Part shown: piece by piece, positions 13,489 through 19,914 of the stretch
How the letters are laid out: the number at the start of each line of letters is the position of its first letter
How positions within the stretch are numbered: position 1 is the first letter of the stretch
Assembly: GCA_030838265.1 (NCBI GenBank)
Contig: JAUTXA010000107.1
Location: 1-20,624, forward strand
Origin: Actinomycetota bacterium
Lineage (GTDB): Bacteria; Actinomycetota; Acidimicrobiia; Acidimicrobiales; BP-101
Reading direction: 5' to 3'
DNA: 20,624 bases
Translations under genes and position numbers: made by a program
The notes under the pieces: generated by a model
What the model saw: only the letters and a program-made list of their open reading frames with translations
What the model was told of the DNA's origin: nothing
Databases searched by the model: none

Positions 13489-14247
13489 CTAGGGCGTGAT
13501 GCCGAGCGCGGCGATCACCGCTTGGGCCGCGGCCTCGTCGCCGTCGATCTTCACCTGGCTGAGATCGGCGTCGTCACGGCCGCACACCAGCGGGATGTAG
13601 ACGTCGAAGGGGACGGTGATGTCGGCCACCGGCTCGCCCCCGCCCACCTCGAAGGTCAGGTCCTGCTCGCCGGTGACGGCGATGCGGACGGGCCGAGCCT
13701 CGGCCAGCTTCCGGGCCAGGCCCTTGGCTGTCCGCTCGAGGGTGAGGCGGGCCTCGGGGCTGCGGAGGTTGCCGGGACGGCCGACGGCGCGTCGGATGTC
13801 CTGCTCGTGGGCCCAGCTGTCGAACAGCCTGGTGTTGAGGAAGGCGCCGAGCTTCACCGGGAAGCCCATGGGCCCCGGCACCTCCTCGTCGAACATCGAG
13901 TCGGGTAGCGACCGCAGGTAGTCGATGCGCTCCTTGGCCATGGCCCGCAGCTCGGCGACCAGCTCGCTGGGTGGCGTGCCCCGCCGGGCCTCGATGTGGG
14001 TCTCCATGTAGCGGCCCACGTCGTTCTTGATGTGGGGGAGACCATCGGGGATCGTGACATCGGGCTCGGGGTCGCCCATGAGGGCCCGCTCGAGCCCCAC
14101 GATGTGGGCCACGTTGTCGAACACCGTCCACCCGGGGCAGCCAGTCGTGTTCGACCACTCGTCGGTGTCGAGCGACTCGGCCAGCGCCGCGGTCGACTCC
14201 CACGTGTGCTCGAGAGCGTCGATGAGCATCGGCAATGAAGCCGCCAT
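13489..14247 (-). CDS. DinB-fold / mycothiol-dependent maleylpyruvate isomerase (MDMPI) family protein
   Basis: A 252-residue actinobacterial protein. The N-terminal helical bundle (about 8-160) has the family pattern W--TTGCPGWTVFDNVAHIVG and DSWAHEQDIRRAVG. The three metal-site residues read as H48, D144 and H148, with Asp where the characterised Corynebacterium isomerase has Glu. A C-terminal SCP2-like domain (about 170-252) follows, as in other MDMPI proteins. Members use low-molecular-weight thiols such as mycothiol, but most are uncharacterised, so I do not assign maleylpyruvate isomerase activity. The ATG at 14247 overlaps the stop of the upstream VOC gene by 1 nt (TGATG), which indicates coupled translation and perhaps a shared role in small-molecule or thiol detoxification; that role is inference. 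Confidence 0.82.
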   Translation of the reverse strand: MAASLPMLIDALEHTWESTAALAESLDTDEWSNTTGCPGWTVFDNVAHIVGLERALMGDPEPDVTIPDGLPHIKNDVGRYMETHIEARRGTPPSELVAELRAMAKERIDYLRSLPDSMFDEEVPGPMGFPVKLGAFLNTRLFDSWAHEQDIRRAVGRPGNLRSPEARLTLERTAKGLARKLAEARPVRIAVTGEQDLTFEVGGGEPVADITVPFDVYIPLVCGRDDADLSQVKIDGDEAAAQAVIAALGITP

Positions 14248-14603
14248 CACCGGGTCTCGATGGGCTGGCTGATGGCGAAGGCGTTGCCTTCGGGGTCGCG
14301 CAGGCCAGCCAGGATGATGCCCTCGTCGTCCTGGCGGTTCGGCCCCCACTCGAGGGTGGCCCCGCCTGCCGTCAGGGTCGTGATGGCGCCGTCCACGTTG
14401 TCGACGTCGAAGCCCAGGCTGCTCGGCTGCGGGCTGCCGTCGCCTCCGCCGTGCAGGGCCACGAAGGCACCATCGGCCACCTCGAGCTCGCTCCAGTCGG
14501 GCGATTGCATGCCGACCTTCAGGCCGATGACATCGCGGTAGAACGCCACGCCCCGATCCATGTCCTGAGCCACCAGCATCGTGTACGTCTTGGTGATCTT
14601 CAC
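14247..14603 (-). CDS. VOC-superfamily (glyoxalase/bleomycin-resistance fold) protein
   Basis: A 118-residue single-unit vicinal-oxygen-chelate protein. It shows the paired beta-alpha-beta modules: ITKTYTMLVAQDMDRGVAFYRDVIGLKV (3-30), WSELEVADGAFVALHGG, then SLGFDVDNVDGAITTLTAGGA and LRDPEGNAFAISQP at the end. The first usual metal-binding His is absent and only the Glu-type positions remain, so it may bind a ligand without catalysis or use another metal set. The GTG at 14603 is preferred over an upstream in-frame start at 14681: the fold begins directly after it and TAGGCT lies 7 nt upstream. It is coupled to the DinB-fold gene and divergent from the LLM gene across only 25 bp. Confidence 0.85.
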   Translation of the reverse strand: MKITKTYTMLVAQDMDRGVAFYRDVIGLKVGMQSPDWSELEVADGAFVALHGGGDGSPQPSSLGFDVDNVDGAITTLTAGGATLEWGPNRQDDEGIILAGLRDPEGNAFAISQPIETR

Positions 14604-14628
14604 GGCCTGAAGCCTACGCTCCCGCCTT
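14604..14628. promoter_or_regulatory. 25-bp bidirectional promoter with overlapping -10 elements
   Basis: Leftward TAGGCT (minus strand 14616-14611) lies 7 nt from the VOC GTG; rightward TACGCT (14615-14620) lies 8 nt from the LLM ATG. The two share the TA step at 14615-14616. No ribosome binding site fits either side. A single promoter with symmetric -10 elements making two leaderless messages is the simplest reading. Confidence 0.5.
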
Positions 14629-15561
14629 ATGACCAAGCCCTTCCGCTTTGCCGTCCAGACCTCCGTTGCCGGCGACGGCAAGGCCTGGCGTGACCGCGCC
14701 CGCCAGGTCGAGTCGCTCGGCTACTCGACCCTCTACATCCCCGACCACTTCGGCGAGCAGTGGGGCCCGCTCGTGGCCCTCACCGTGGCGGCCGAGGCGA
14801 CCGACACCCTGAATGTCGGCACCCTCGTCTTCGACAACGACTACCGCCACCCGGTGGTGCTGGCCAAGGAGGCCGCCACCCTCGATCTGGCGTCGGAGGG
14901 ACGCCTCGAGTTCGGCATCGGCGCGGGCTGGATGAAGTCCGACTACGACGAGTCCGGGATGTCGTACGACTCACCCGGCACCCGCATCGAGCGCATGGTC
15001 GAGGGCATCACCATCATGAAGCAGCTCTGGCGGGAGGGGACGAGCACGTTCGCGGGCAAGCACTACCAGACGACGGCGGCCCAGGGCCTCCCCCGACCTC
15101 ACTCCGCCAACGGCCCCAAGATCGTCATCGGCGGTGGCGGCAAGAAGGTGCTCGGCATCGCGGCGCGTGAGGCCGACATCGTCGGCGTCAACCCCAACCT
15201 CAAGGCCGGCTACGTGGGGCCCGAGGTGGCAGCCGAGGTCACCGGCGACAAGTTCAAGGAGAAGATCGGCTGGCTGCGCGACGCCGCGGGTGATCGCATC
15301 GACGACATCGAGCTGCAGATCCTCACCTTCTTCGTGCAGGTCGTCCCCAACCGCGACGAGGTCATCGCCAACCTCGCACCCATGTTCAACGTCGAGCCCG
15401 CGGCCGTCGACGACATCCCCATCGCCGTCATCGGCACCGTCGACCAGATCGTCGAGCAGCTTCAGCAGCGGCGCGAGGAGCTGGGCTTCAGCTACATCGT
15501 CGTCCACGACCCCGAGATCGAGTCGTTCGCCCCGGTGGTCGAGCGCCTGGCCGGGACCTGA
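14629..15561 (+). CDS. LLM-class F420-dependent oxidoreductase
   Basis: A 310-residue luciferase-like monooxygenase-fold protein, a TIM barrel whose actinobacterial members usually bind coenzyme F420 (some use FMN). The N-terminal FRFAVQTSVAGDGKAWRDRARQVESLGY and LYIPDHFGEQWGPLVAL are typical of the subfamily often labelled TIGR03621. The VLAKEAATLDLASEGRLEFGIGAGW segment (about 77-102) is the classic LLM core, and KIVIGGGGKKVLGIAAREADIVG (about 164-186) forms the late barrel strand and cofactor-phosphate region. Substrate is unknown. The next gene, an SDR, starts 2 nt after its stop, so the two form an operon of redox enzymes. TACGCT 8 nt before the ATG and no ribosome binding site suggest a leaderless message. 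Confidence 0.9.
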   Translation: MTKPFRFAVQTSVAGDGKAWRDRARQVESLGYSTLYIPDHFGEQWGPLVALTVAAEATDTLNVGTLVFDNDYRHPVVLAKEAATLDLASEGRLEFGIGAGWMKSDYDESGMSYDSPGTRIERMVEGITIMKQLWREGTSTFAGKHYQTTAAQGLPRPHSANGPKIVIGGGGKKVLGIAAREADIVGVNPNLKAGYVGPEVAAEVTGDKFKEKIGWLRDAAGDRIDDIELQILTFFVQVVPNRDEVIANLAPMFNVEPAAVDDIPIAVIGTVDQIVEQLQQRREELGFSYIVVHDPEIESFAPVVERLAGT

Positions 15562-15563
15562 CG

Positions 15564-16370
15564 TTGGGCGAGCGCCTGGCCGGCAAGGTGGCCATCGTGG
15601 TCGGCGCCGGCCAGACCCCGGGCGAGACCATGGGCAACGGCCGGGCCACGGCCATCGCCTTCGCCCGCGAGGGGGCCAACGTGCTGCTGGTCGACCGCCA
15701 CGGCGAGTCGGCCGCCGACACCGCCGCCCTGATCGCGGCCGAGGGCCTGGTCGGCGGGGCCGAGCCCTTCGCCGCCGACATCGCCACCGACGACGGCCCG
15801 GCGTCGGTGCGGGATGCCGCGGTCGCCGCATTCGGGCGCATCGACATCCTCCACAACAACGTGGGCATCGGCCATGGCGACGGCAAGCTCGTCGACCTCG
15901 AGCCCGACGCGTGGGATCGCATCATGAACGTCAACCTCCGCGCCATGTGGCTCATGTGCAAGGCGGTCGTGCCCGTGATGGTCGAGCAGCGAGCCGGGTC
16001 GGTGATCAACATCAGCTCGATCGCCTCGATCGCGGCGGCCACCACCCTGTCCGCCTACAAGATCTCGAAGGCGGGGGTCAACGCCATGACCCAGACCCTG
16101 GCCATGACCCACGCCCGCAAGGGAGTCCGCGTCAACGCCATCCTCCCCGGCTTCATCGACACGCCCATGGGGGTCGACGCCCCGGCCAAGGTCTACGGCA
16201 TCGAGCGGGCCGACTTCGCCAAGGTGCGCGCCGACCGCGTCCCCCTCGGCCGGCAGGGGACGGCGTGGGACATCGCCAACACGGCCGTCTTCCTCGCCTC
16301 CGACGAGGCCGCCTTCATCACCGGCGTCCTGCTGCCCGTCGACGGCGGCCAGACCGTCATGGTCGGCTAA
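15564..16370 (+). CDS. Short-chain dehydrogenase/reductase (SDR)
   Basis: A 268-residue Rossmann-fold NAD(P)-dependent oxidoreductase of the classical SDR type. The nucleotide loop is expanded: instead of TGxxxGxG it reads VGAGQTPGETMGNG (13-26), about six residues longer, a form seen in a subset of SDRs. Other landmarks: HNNVG (95-99), the catalytic N122 (MNVNL), S150 (INISS), Y163 and K167 (YKISK), and the C-terminal GVLLPVDGGQT. The catalytic set is intact. A TTG at 15564, 2 nt after the LLM stop, is the only start that keeps the whole first strand. It is co-transcribed with the F420-type oxidoreductase, so both may act on related substrates; the substrate is not evident. Confidence 0.92.
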   Translation: MGERLAGKVAIVVGAGQTPGETMGNGRATAIAFAREGANVLLVDRHGESAADTAALIAAEGLVGGAEPFAADIATDDGPASVRDAAVAAFGRIDILHNNVGIGHGDGKLVDLEPDAWDRIMNVNLRAMWLMCKAVVPVMVEQRAGSVINISSIASIAAATTLSAYKISKAGVNAMTQTLAMTHARKGVRVNAILPGFIDTPMGVDAPAKVYGIERADFAKVRADRVPLGRQGTAWDIANTAVFLASDEAAFITGVLLPVDGGQTVMVG

Positions 16371-16441
16371 CCGTCCTCGGCCCGTTTTTCGGTCGAGGGG
16401 ACGGAATCTCGCGCCCAGAACGGGAGTGGGGCGGGGGGGGA
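16371..16441. other. Intergenic spacer with T5 run and G-rich tract between convergent genes
   Basis: The 71-bp spacer holds CGTTTTTCG (16383-16391), also found 8 nt after HPPD, then a weak CCCGTT/AACGGG inverted repeat (16381-16386 and 16419-16424), and a G-rich stretch GGG-AGT-GGGG-C-G8 (16422-16440). The G stretch could fold as a G-quadruplex in the SDR message or DNA, perhaps aiding termination. No gene is visible. Confidence 0.4.
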
Positions 16442-17617
16442 CTACGACGAGGTGGCGGCGGCGATGGCGGCGTCGATGACGCGCCGGCCGCGGTCGTCAC
16501 CCAGCAGGTTGGGCTCGAGGCGGTCGAGCACGAGTGCCACCGACAGCTCAGCCTTGGGGTCGGCCATGGCGATCGAGCCGCCCAGGCCCGAGTGCCCGAA
16601 GGCCTCGCGGTTGGGACCGGCGGGCGAGGCGGCCGAGCCTCCGCCCATGAAGCCCATCCGCCAGTGGACGGGGACGACCAGCACCAGGTCGGGCCGCTTG
16701 TTCTGCACGGTGGCGGCGGCCGCCACCGTCTCGGGAGACATGAGGCGCACGCCGTCGAGGGTGCCGCCCCGCTCGAGGGCGGCGTACACGATGGCCAGCG
16801 ATCGGGCCGTGAAGGCGCCGGTGTAGGACGGGCCCACCGACCCCTGGCCCAGGGGGCTGGCGAGGAAACTGCCCATGACGTCGGCGCCGAAGGGGTTGAG
16901 GGCGCGCAGCAGGAGGTGGTCGGGGCCGAGGAACTTGATGATCTGGGCCTCGAGGTCGATCTCGCCGTCACCGCCGCCGACGTCGTTGGCGAACGGGGCG
17001 ATGCGGTGCTGCTCGGCCTCGGGCGTCCCGATGAAGAGCCCGTCCAACCCCAGCGGCTCGACCAGCTCGTCGCGCAACACGTCGGTGAACGACCGACCGT
17101 CGATGCGGCGGATGACCTCGCCCACCAGCCACCCGAAGTTGACGGCGTGGTAGCCGTTGGCGGTGCCCGGCTCCCACAGCGGCTCGAGCCGCTCCATCAC
17201 GCCGACCATGGTTTCCCAGTCGGCCAGGTCCTCGACCTTGTCGACCTCTCCCTTGATCTGGGGGATGCCGGCCTCGTGGCACAGCAGGTGGCGGATGGTG
17301 ACGTCTTCCTTGCCCTTGACCCCGAACTCGGGCCACAGCGAGGCCACCTTGGTGTCGTAGGAGACGCCGGCCCGCTCGAGCACCATGTGGGCGAGGGTGG
17401 CGGTGATGCCCTTGGTGGTCGAGAACGAGATGGCGAGGGTGTCCTCGGACCACCCCGGCCCGCCCCAGATGTCGACGACCGGCCGGCCCCGGTGGCGGAC
17501 GGCGATGGCGGCGCCGTGGTGCTCGCCGCTCTCGAGCTGGGCAGCGAGGATGCGGGGGATCTCGGCGAACCGCTCGTCGCACGTGCCGTCGACGCCCGCG
17601 GGCAAAGGTGCAGTCAT
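16442..17617 (-). CDS. Serine beta-lactamase-family hydrolase (class C / esterase EstB-like)
   Basis: A 391-residue member of the serine beta-lactamase/penicillin-binding-protein fold, here most like the carboxylesterase or peptidase branch. The catalytic S66-x-x-K69 is in ISFSTTKGITATL, the Tyr motif is Y156 in NGYHAVNFGW, and the third motif is H342-S-G-L-G-G in place of the lactamase KTG. No signal peptide is visible, so it is probably cytoplasmic, which argues against a role as a secreted antibiotic-resistance enzyme. The HIRHLLCHEAG-like TIRHLLCHEAGIPQ (107-120) and PEFGVKGKEDVTI are typical of the EstB group. It is divergent from nadD across 43 bp; TAGCGT lies 9 nt before the ATG. Substrate unknown; ester hydrolysis is the most likely activity. 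Confidence 0.9.
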   Translation of the reverse strand: MTAPLPAGVDGTCDERFAEIPRILAAQLESGEHHGAAIAVRHRGRPVVDIWGGPGWSEDTLAISFSTTKGITATLAHMVLERAGVSYDTKVASLWPEFGVKGKEDVTIRHLLCHEAGIPQIKGEVDKVEDLADWETMVGVMERLEPLWEPGTANGYHAVNFGWLVGEVIRRIDGRSFTDVLRDELVEPLGLDGLFIGTPEAEQHRIAPFANDVGGGDGEIDLEAQIIKFLGPDHLLLRALNPFGADVMGSFLASPLGQGSVGPSYTGAFTARSLAIVYAALERGGTLDGVRLMSPETVAAAATVQNKRPDLVLVVPVHWRMGFMGGGSAASPAGPNREAFGHSGLGGSIAMADPKAELSVALVLDRLEPNLLGDDRGRRVIDAAIAAATSS

Positions 17618-17660
17618 GGTGCGAGGACGCTACCCACCGCTGCCTCCTTAGACTCAACCC
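17618..17660. promoter_or_regulatory. 43-bp divergent promoter region, esterase / nadD
   Basis: Rightward TAGACT (17649-17654) ends 6 nt before the nadD ATG, and leftward TAGCGT (minus strand 17632-17627) ends 9 nt before the esterase ATG. Neither gene has a Shine-Dalgarno sequence, so short or absent leaders are likely. The -35 positions are weak. Confidence 0.45.
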
Positions 17661-18251
17661 ATGCGCCTCGGGGTCCTCGGGGGGACCTTCGACCCCGTGC
17701 ACATCGGCCACCTGGTGGCCGCCTCCGAGGTGCGCCACGCCTTGGGCCTCGACCGCGTCGTCCTCATGGTCGCCAACCAGCCCTGGCAGAAGGCCGAGAA
17801 GGACGGGGCCCACCCGGTCACCGCGGCAGCCGACCGCCTGGCCGTGGTGCAGGCCGCGATCGACGGCGTGGACGGGTTGGAGGCCGGCCGCCTCGAGATC
17901 GATCGTGGTGGCGTGACGTACACGGCCGACACCGTCGAGCAGCTCACCGAGGGCGACCCCGGCGTCGAGCTCTTCCTCATCATCGGCACCGATGTGGCCG
18001 ATGACCTCGACACGTGGAAGCGGGTGGATGAGATCAAGGCCCGGTGCACCCTGGCCATCGTCGAGCGCCCGGGCGCGGCCGCCGTCGACCTGCCGGGCTG
18101 GCGCGTCGAGCGGGTGGCCATCCCGGCCCTCGACGTGTCGAGCACCGACCTCCGGCGCCGCCTGGCCGAAGGACGGCCGGCCGACTTCCTGATCCCGGCC
18201 CCTGCCCTCCGCCAGATTGCCCACCTCGGTCTGTACGCTGACGGCAGATGA
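17661..18251 (+). CDS. nadD: Nicotinate-nucleotide adenylyltransferase
   Basis: A 196-residue enzyme (EC 2.7.7.18) that adenylates nicotinate mononucleotide to deamido-NAD, a late step of NAD synthesis. The nucleotidyltransferase signature GGTFDPVHIGHL (7-18) with the HxGH pair H14/H17 is perfect; IIGTDVADDLDTWKR (107-121) and the SSTDLRRR adenylate-binding motif (160-167) complete the fold. Length and motifs are normal. The ATG at 17661 has TAGACT 6 nt upstream and no ribosome binding site. The stop overlaps the next start by ATGA. The order nadD, LytR_C-domain gene, rsfS recurs in actinobacteria and here forms a three-gene coupled operon. Confidence 0.96.
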   Translation: MRLGVLGGTFDPVHIGHLVAASEVRHALGLDRVVLMVANQPWQKAEKDGAHPVTAAADRLAVVQAAIDGVDGLEAGRLEIDRGGVTYTADTVEQLTEGDPGVELFLIIGTDVADDLDTWKRVDEIKARCTLAIVERPGAAAVDLPGWRVERVAIPALDVSSTDLRRRLAEGRPADFLIPAPALRQIAHLGLYADGR

Positions 18252-19516
18252 GGGCGGCAGGGCCGAGCCAGGTTTTCCGCGGCGAACGTGAAGCCGAGCC
18301 TGATGTCGAGCCCGCCCTCGACCCGATCCCCCTCCCCACCCTGCGGGCGTCGCAGCGCCGTCGCCGCCGTCACGACCAGATCCGCGACCGCCGGCGCCAA
18401 GGGGCGACCGTGGGCCTGGCCGCCCTGATCGCCGTCGCCCTCGTGGTGGGGGCCGTGCTCGTCAACAAGGGCGCCACCACCCTTGGCCACCGGGGCCCGA
18501 AGACGGCCGGTGCCGCCGGTGCCGCCGGTGCCGGCATCGCCCTTCCGCCCGTCGTGCTGGCCCAGACCGATGGAGCCGGACGGGTCCTCACCGTCACCGT
18601 GTTGGCCCCCGCCGCCGGTTCCGGTGGCGCCGTCGTGCTGGTGCCGCCCGGGACGATGACCGAGGTGGGCTCGCTCGGCCTTCAGCCCCTCACCCAAGCC
18701 ATGGCCGACGGGGGCATCGACCGTCTCGTCGCCACCACCGAGAACCTGCTCGGCGTGCGCGTGGGGTCGGGCCTCCCGGCCGACGGCGCCGCCCTGGCCA
18801 ACCTGGTCGAGCCCGCCTCCCCGCTCACCGTCGACGTCCCGTCCCGCGTCGAAGAGGTCGACCCGTCGGGCGCCGTGAACCTCCTCTACCCCCAAGGCCC
18901 GAACCAGCTGGCCGCGGCCGACGTAGCCCCGTTCCTCTCGGCCCACGGGCGGGGCACCGACCTCCTCCGCCTGGCCCGCCACGACGCCTTCTGGCGGGCG
19001 TGGCTGGGCCGGCTCAAGGGCCACCCCGAGCGGCTGCCCGCCGGGCCACCCGAGCTCCGCAAGGCCCTGGCCGCCATCGCCGCCGGCCCTGTGCAGGTGC
19101 GCCTCCTGCCCGTCCAGTCGGTGGGGACGGCGGGCGTCGACGGCGACGGACCGGCCGAGCTCTACCAGCCCCAGCCCGACGACATCGCCAAGCTGGTGCG
19201 TTCGACCTTCCCGCCCAGCGACATCCCGTCGGCCACCCGTCCTCGCGTGCGGATCCTGAACGGCACCGGCCAACTCGAGGTGGCGAACCGGGTGTCGAGC
19301 AAGCTCGTCCCCGACGGGATCCAGGTCGTCCTCACCGGCAACGCCGAAAGCTTCAGCTACAGCCACACCCAGATCGTGTACTACCGGGACTCCAAACGAG
19401 CCATGGCCGAACAGGTCCAGCGGGCGTTAGGAGTTGGCGTCCTGGTGAGAAATAGAAATGCCACGGACGTCGTGGACGTTACCGTCATCGTCGGAAAGGA
19501 CTTCAACACCGAGTGA
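18248..19516 (+). CDS. Membrane-anchored, degenerate LCP-like protein with LytR_C domain
   Basis: A 422-residue envelope protein. Residues 1-50 are cytoplasmic and end in a very basic run (RASQRRRRRHDQIRDRRR), followed by one transmembrane helix (about 53-72) and an Ala/Gly-rich linker. The extracellular part from about 98 to 320 follows the plan of LytR-CpsA-Psr glycopolymer ligases: LVPPGT where these have a SxPRDT-type motif, TTENLLGVRVGSG, LANLVEPASPLTVDVPSRVEE, and a late GTDLLRLARHDAFWRAWL. The catalytic arginine/aspartate positions are not recognisable, so it is probably non-catalytic. A LytR_C domain (about 332-418, VRILNGTGQLEVANRVSSKL) ends it. It overlaps nadD (ATGA) and rsfS (GTGA). 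The LytR_C call is firm; the LCP relationship is a moderate-confidence inference. Confidence 0.8.
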   Translation: MRAAGPSQVFRGEREAEPDVEPALDPIPLPTLRASQRRRRRHDQIRDRRRQGATVGLAALIAVALVVGAVLVNKGATTLGHRGPKTAGAAGAAGAGIALPPVVLAQTDGAGRVLTVTVLAPAAGSGGAVVLVPPGTMTEVGSLGLQPLTQAMADGGIDRLVATTENLLGVRVGSGLPADGAALANLVEPASPLTVDVPSRVEEVDPSGAVNLLYPQGPNQLAAADVAPFLSAHGRGTDLLRLARHDAFWRAWLGRLKGHPERLPAGPPELRKALAAIAAGPVQVRLLPVQSVGTAGVDGDGPAELYQPQPDDIAKLVRSTFPPSDIPSATRPRVRILNGTGQLEVANRVSSKLVPDGIQVVLTGNAESFSYSHTQIVYYRDSKRAMAEQVQRALGVGVLVRNRNATDVVDVTVIVGKDFNTE

Positions 19517-19905
19517 CCAACACCGCCAGCCTCCATGCCCTCGCCCTCGTCGCCGCTCGGGCTGCCTCGGCCAAGAAGGGGACCGACACCGTCGTTCTCG
19601 ACGTCGGGCCCGTCCTGGCCATCACCGATGCCTTCGTGATCACCAGCGGGTCGAACCCCCGCCTGGTCCGGACCATCGCCGATGAGATCGAGCAACAGGT
19701 CAAGGACGCCGGCGGCTCGGCCCCGCTGCGCACCGAAGGGCTCGACGATGCCCGGTGGGTGCTGCTCGACTACGGCGAGTTCGTGGTCCACATCTTTCTG
19801 GACGAGGCCCGTGAGTACTACGACCTCGACCGCCTGTGGTCCGACGCTCCGGTGCTGGCCCGCGACGACGCGTCGGGCGAGCTGGCGGCCGCCGCCCTGG
19901 CTTGA
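19513..19905 (+). CDS. rsfS: Ribosomal silencing factor RsfS (YbeB/Iojap)
   Basis: A 130-residue protein that binds ribosomal protein uL14 and blocks joining of the ribosomal subunits when nutrients are low. The core DTVVLDVGPVLAITDAFVITSGSNPR (about 24-49), LRTEGLDDARWVLLDYGEFVVHIF (about 72-95) and EAREYYDLDRLWSDAP (98-113) are the diagnostic YbeB blocks. Length is normal for actinobacteria. The GTG at 19513 overlaps the preceding stop by 4 nt (GTGA), so its translation is coupled to the envelope gene. Its stop is 9 nt from that of the convergent patatin gene. Confidence 0.96.
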   Translation: MTNTASLHALALVAARAASAKKGTDTVVLDVGPVLAITDAFVITSGSNPRLVRTIADEIEQQVKDAGGSAPLRTEGLDDARWVLLDYGEFVVHIFLDEAREYYDLDRLWSDAPVLARDDASGELAAAALA

Positions 19906-19914
19906 CCGACGGGC

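Noticed and set aside
16442..17617. Antibiotic-resistance beta-lactamase
   Set aside because: No signal peptide and HSG in place of KTG; it fits the esterase branch of the fold.
15134..18004. 956-codon plus-strand open frame
   Set aside because: It runs out of frame through LLM and SDR and antisense through the esterase, with low-complexity Arg/Pro/Ser composition; the real genes there have clear motifs.
17654..19366. 570-codon minus-strand open frame
   Set aside because: Antisense to nadD and the LytR_C gene, with no domain and skewed composition.
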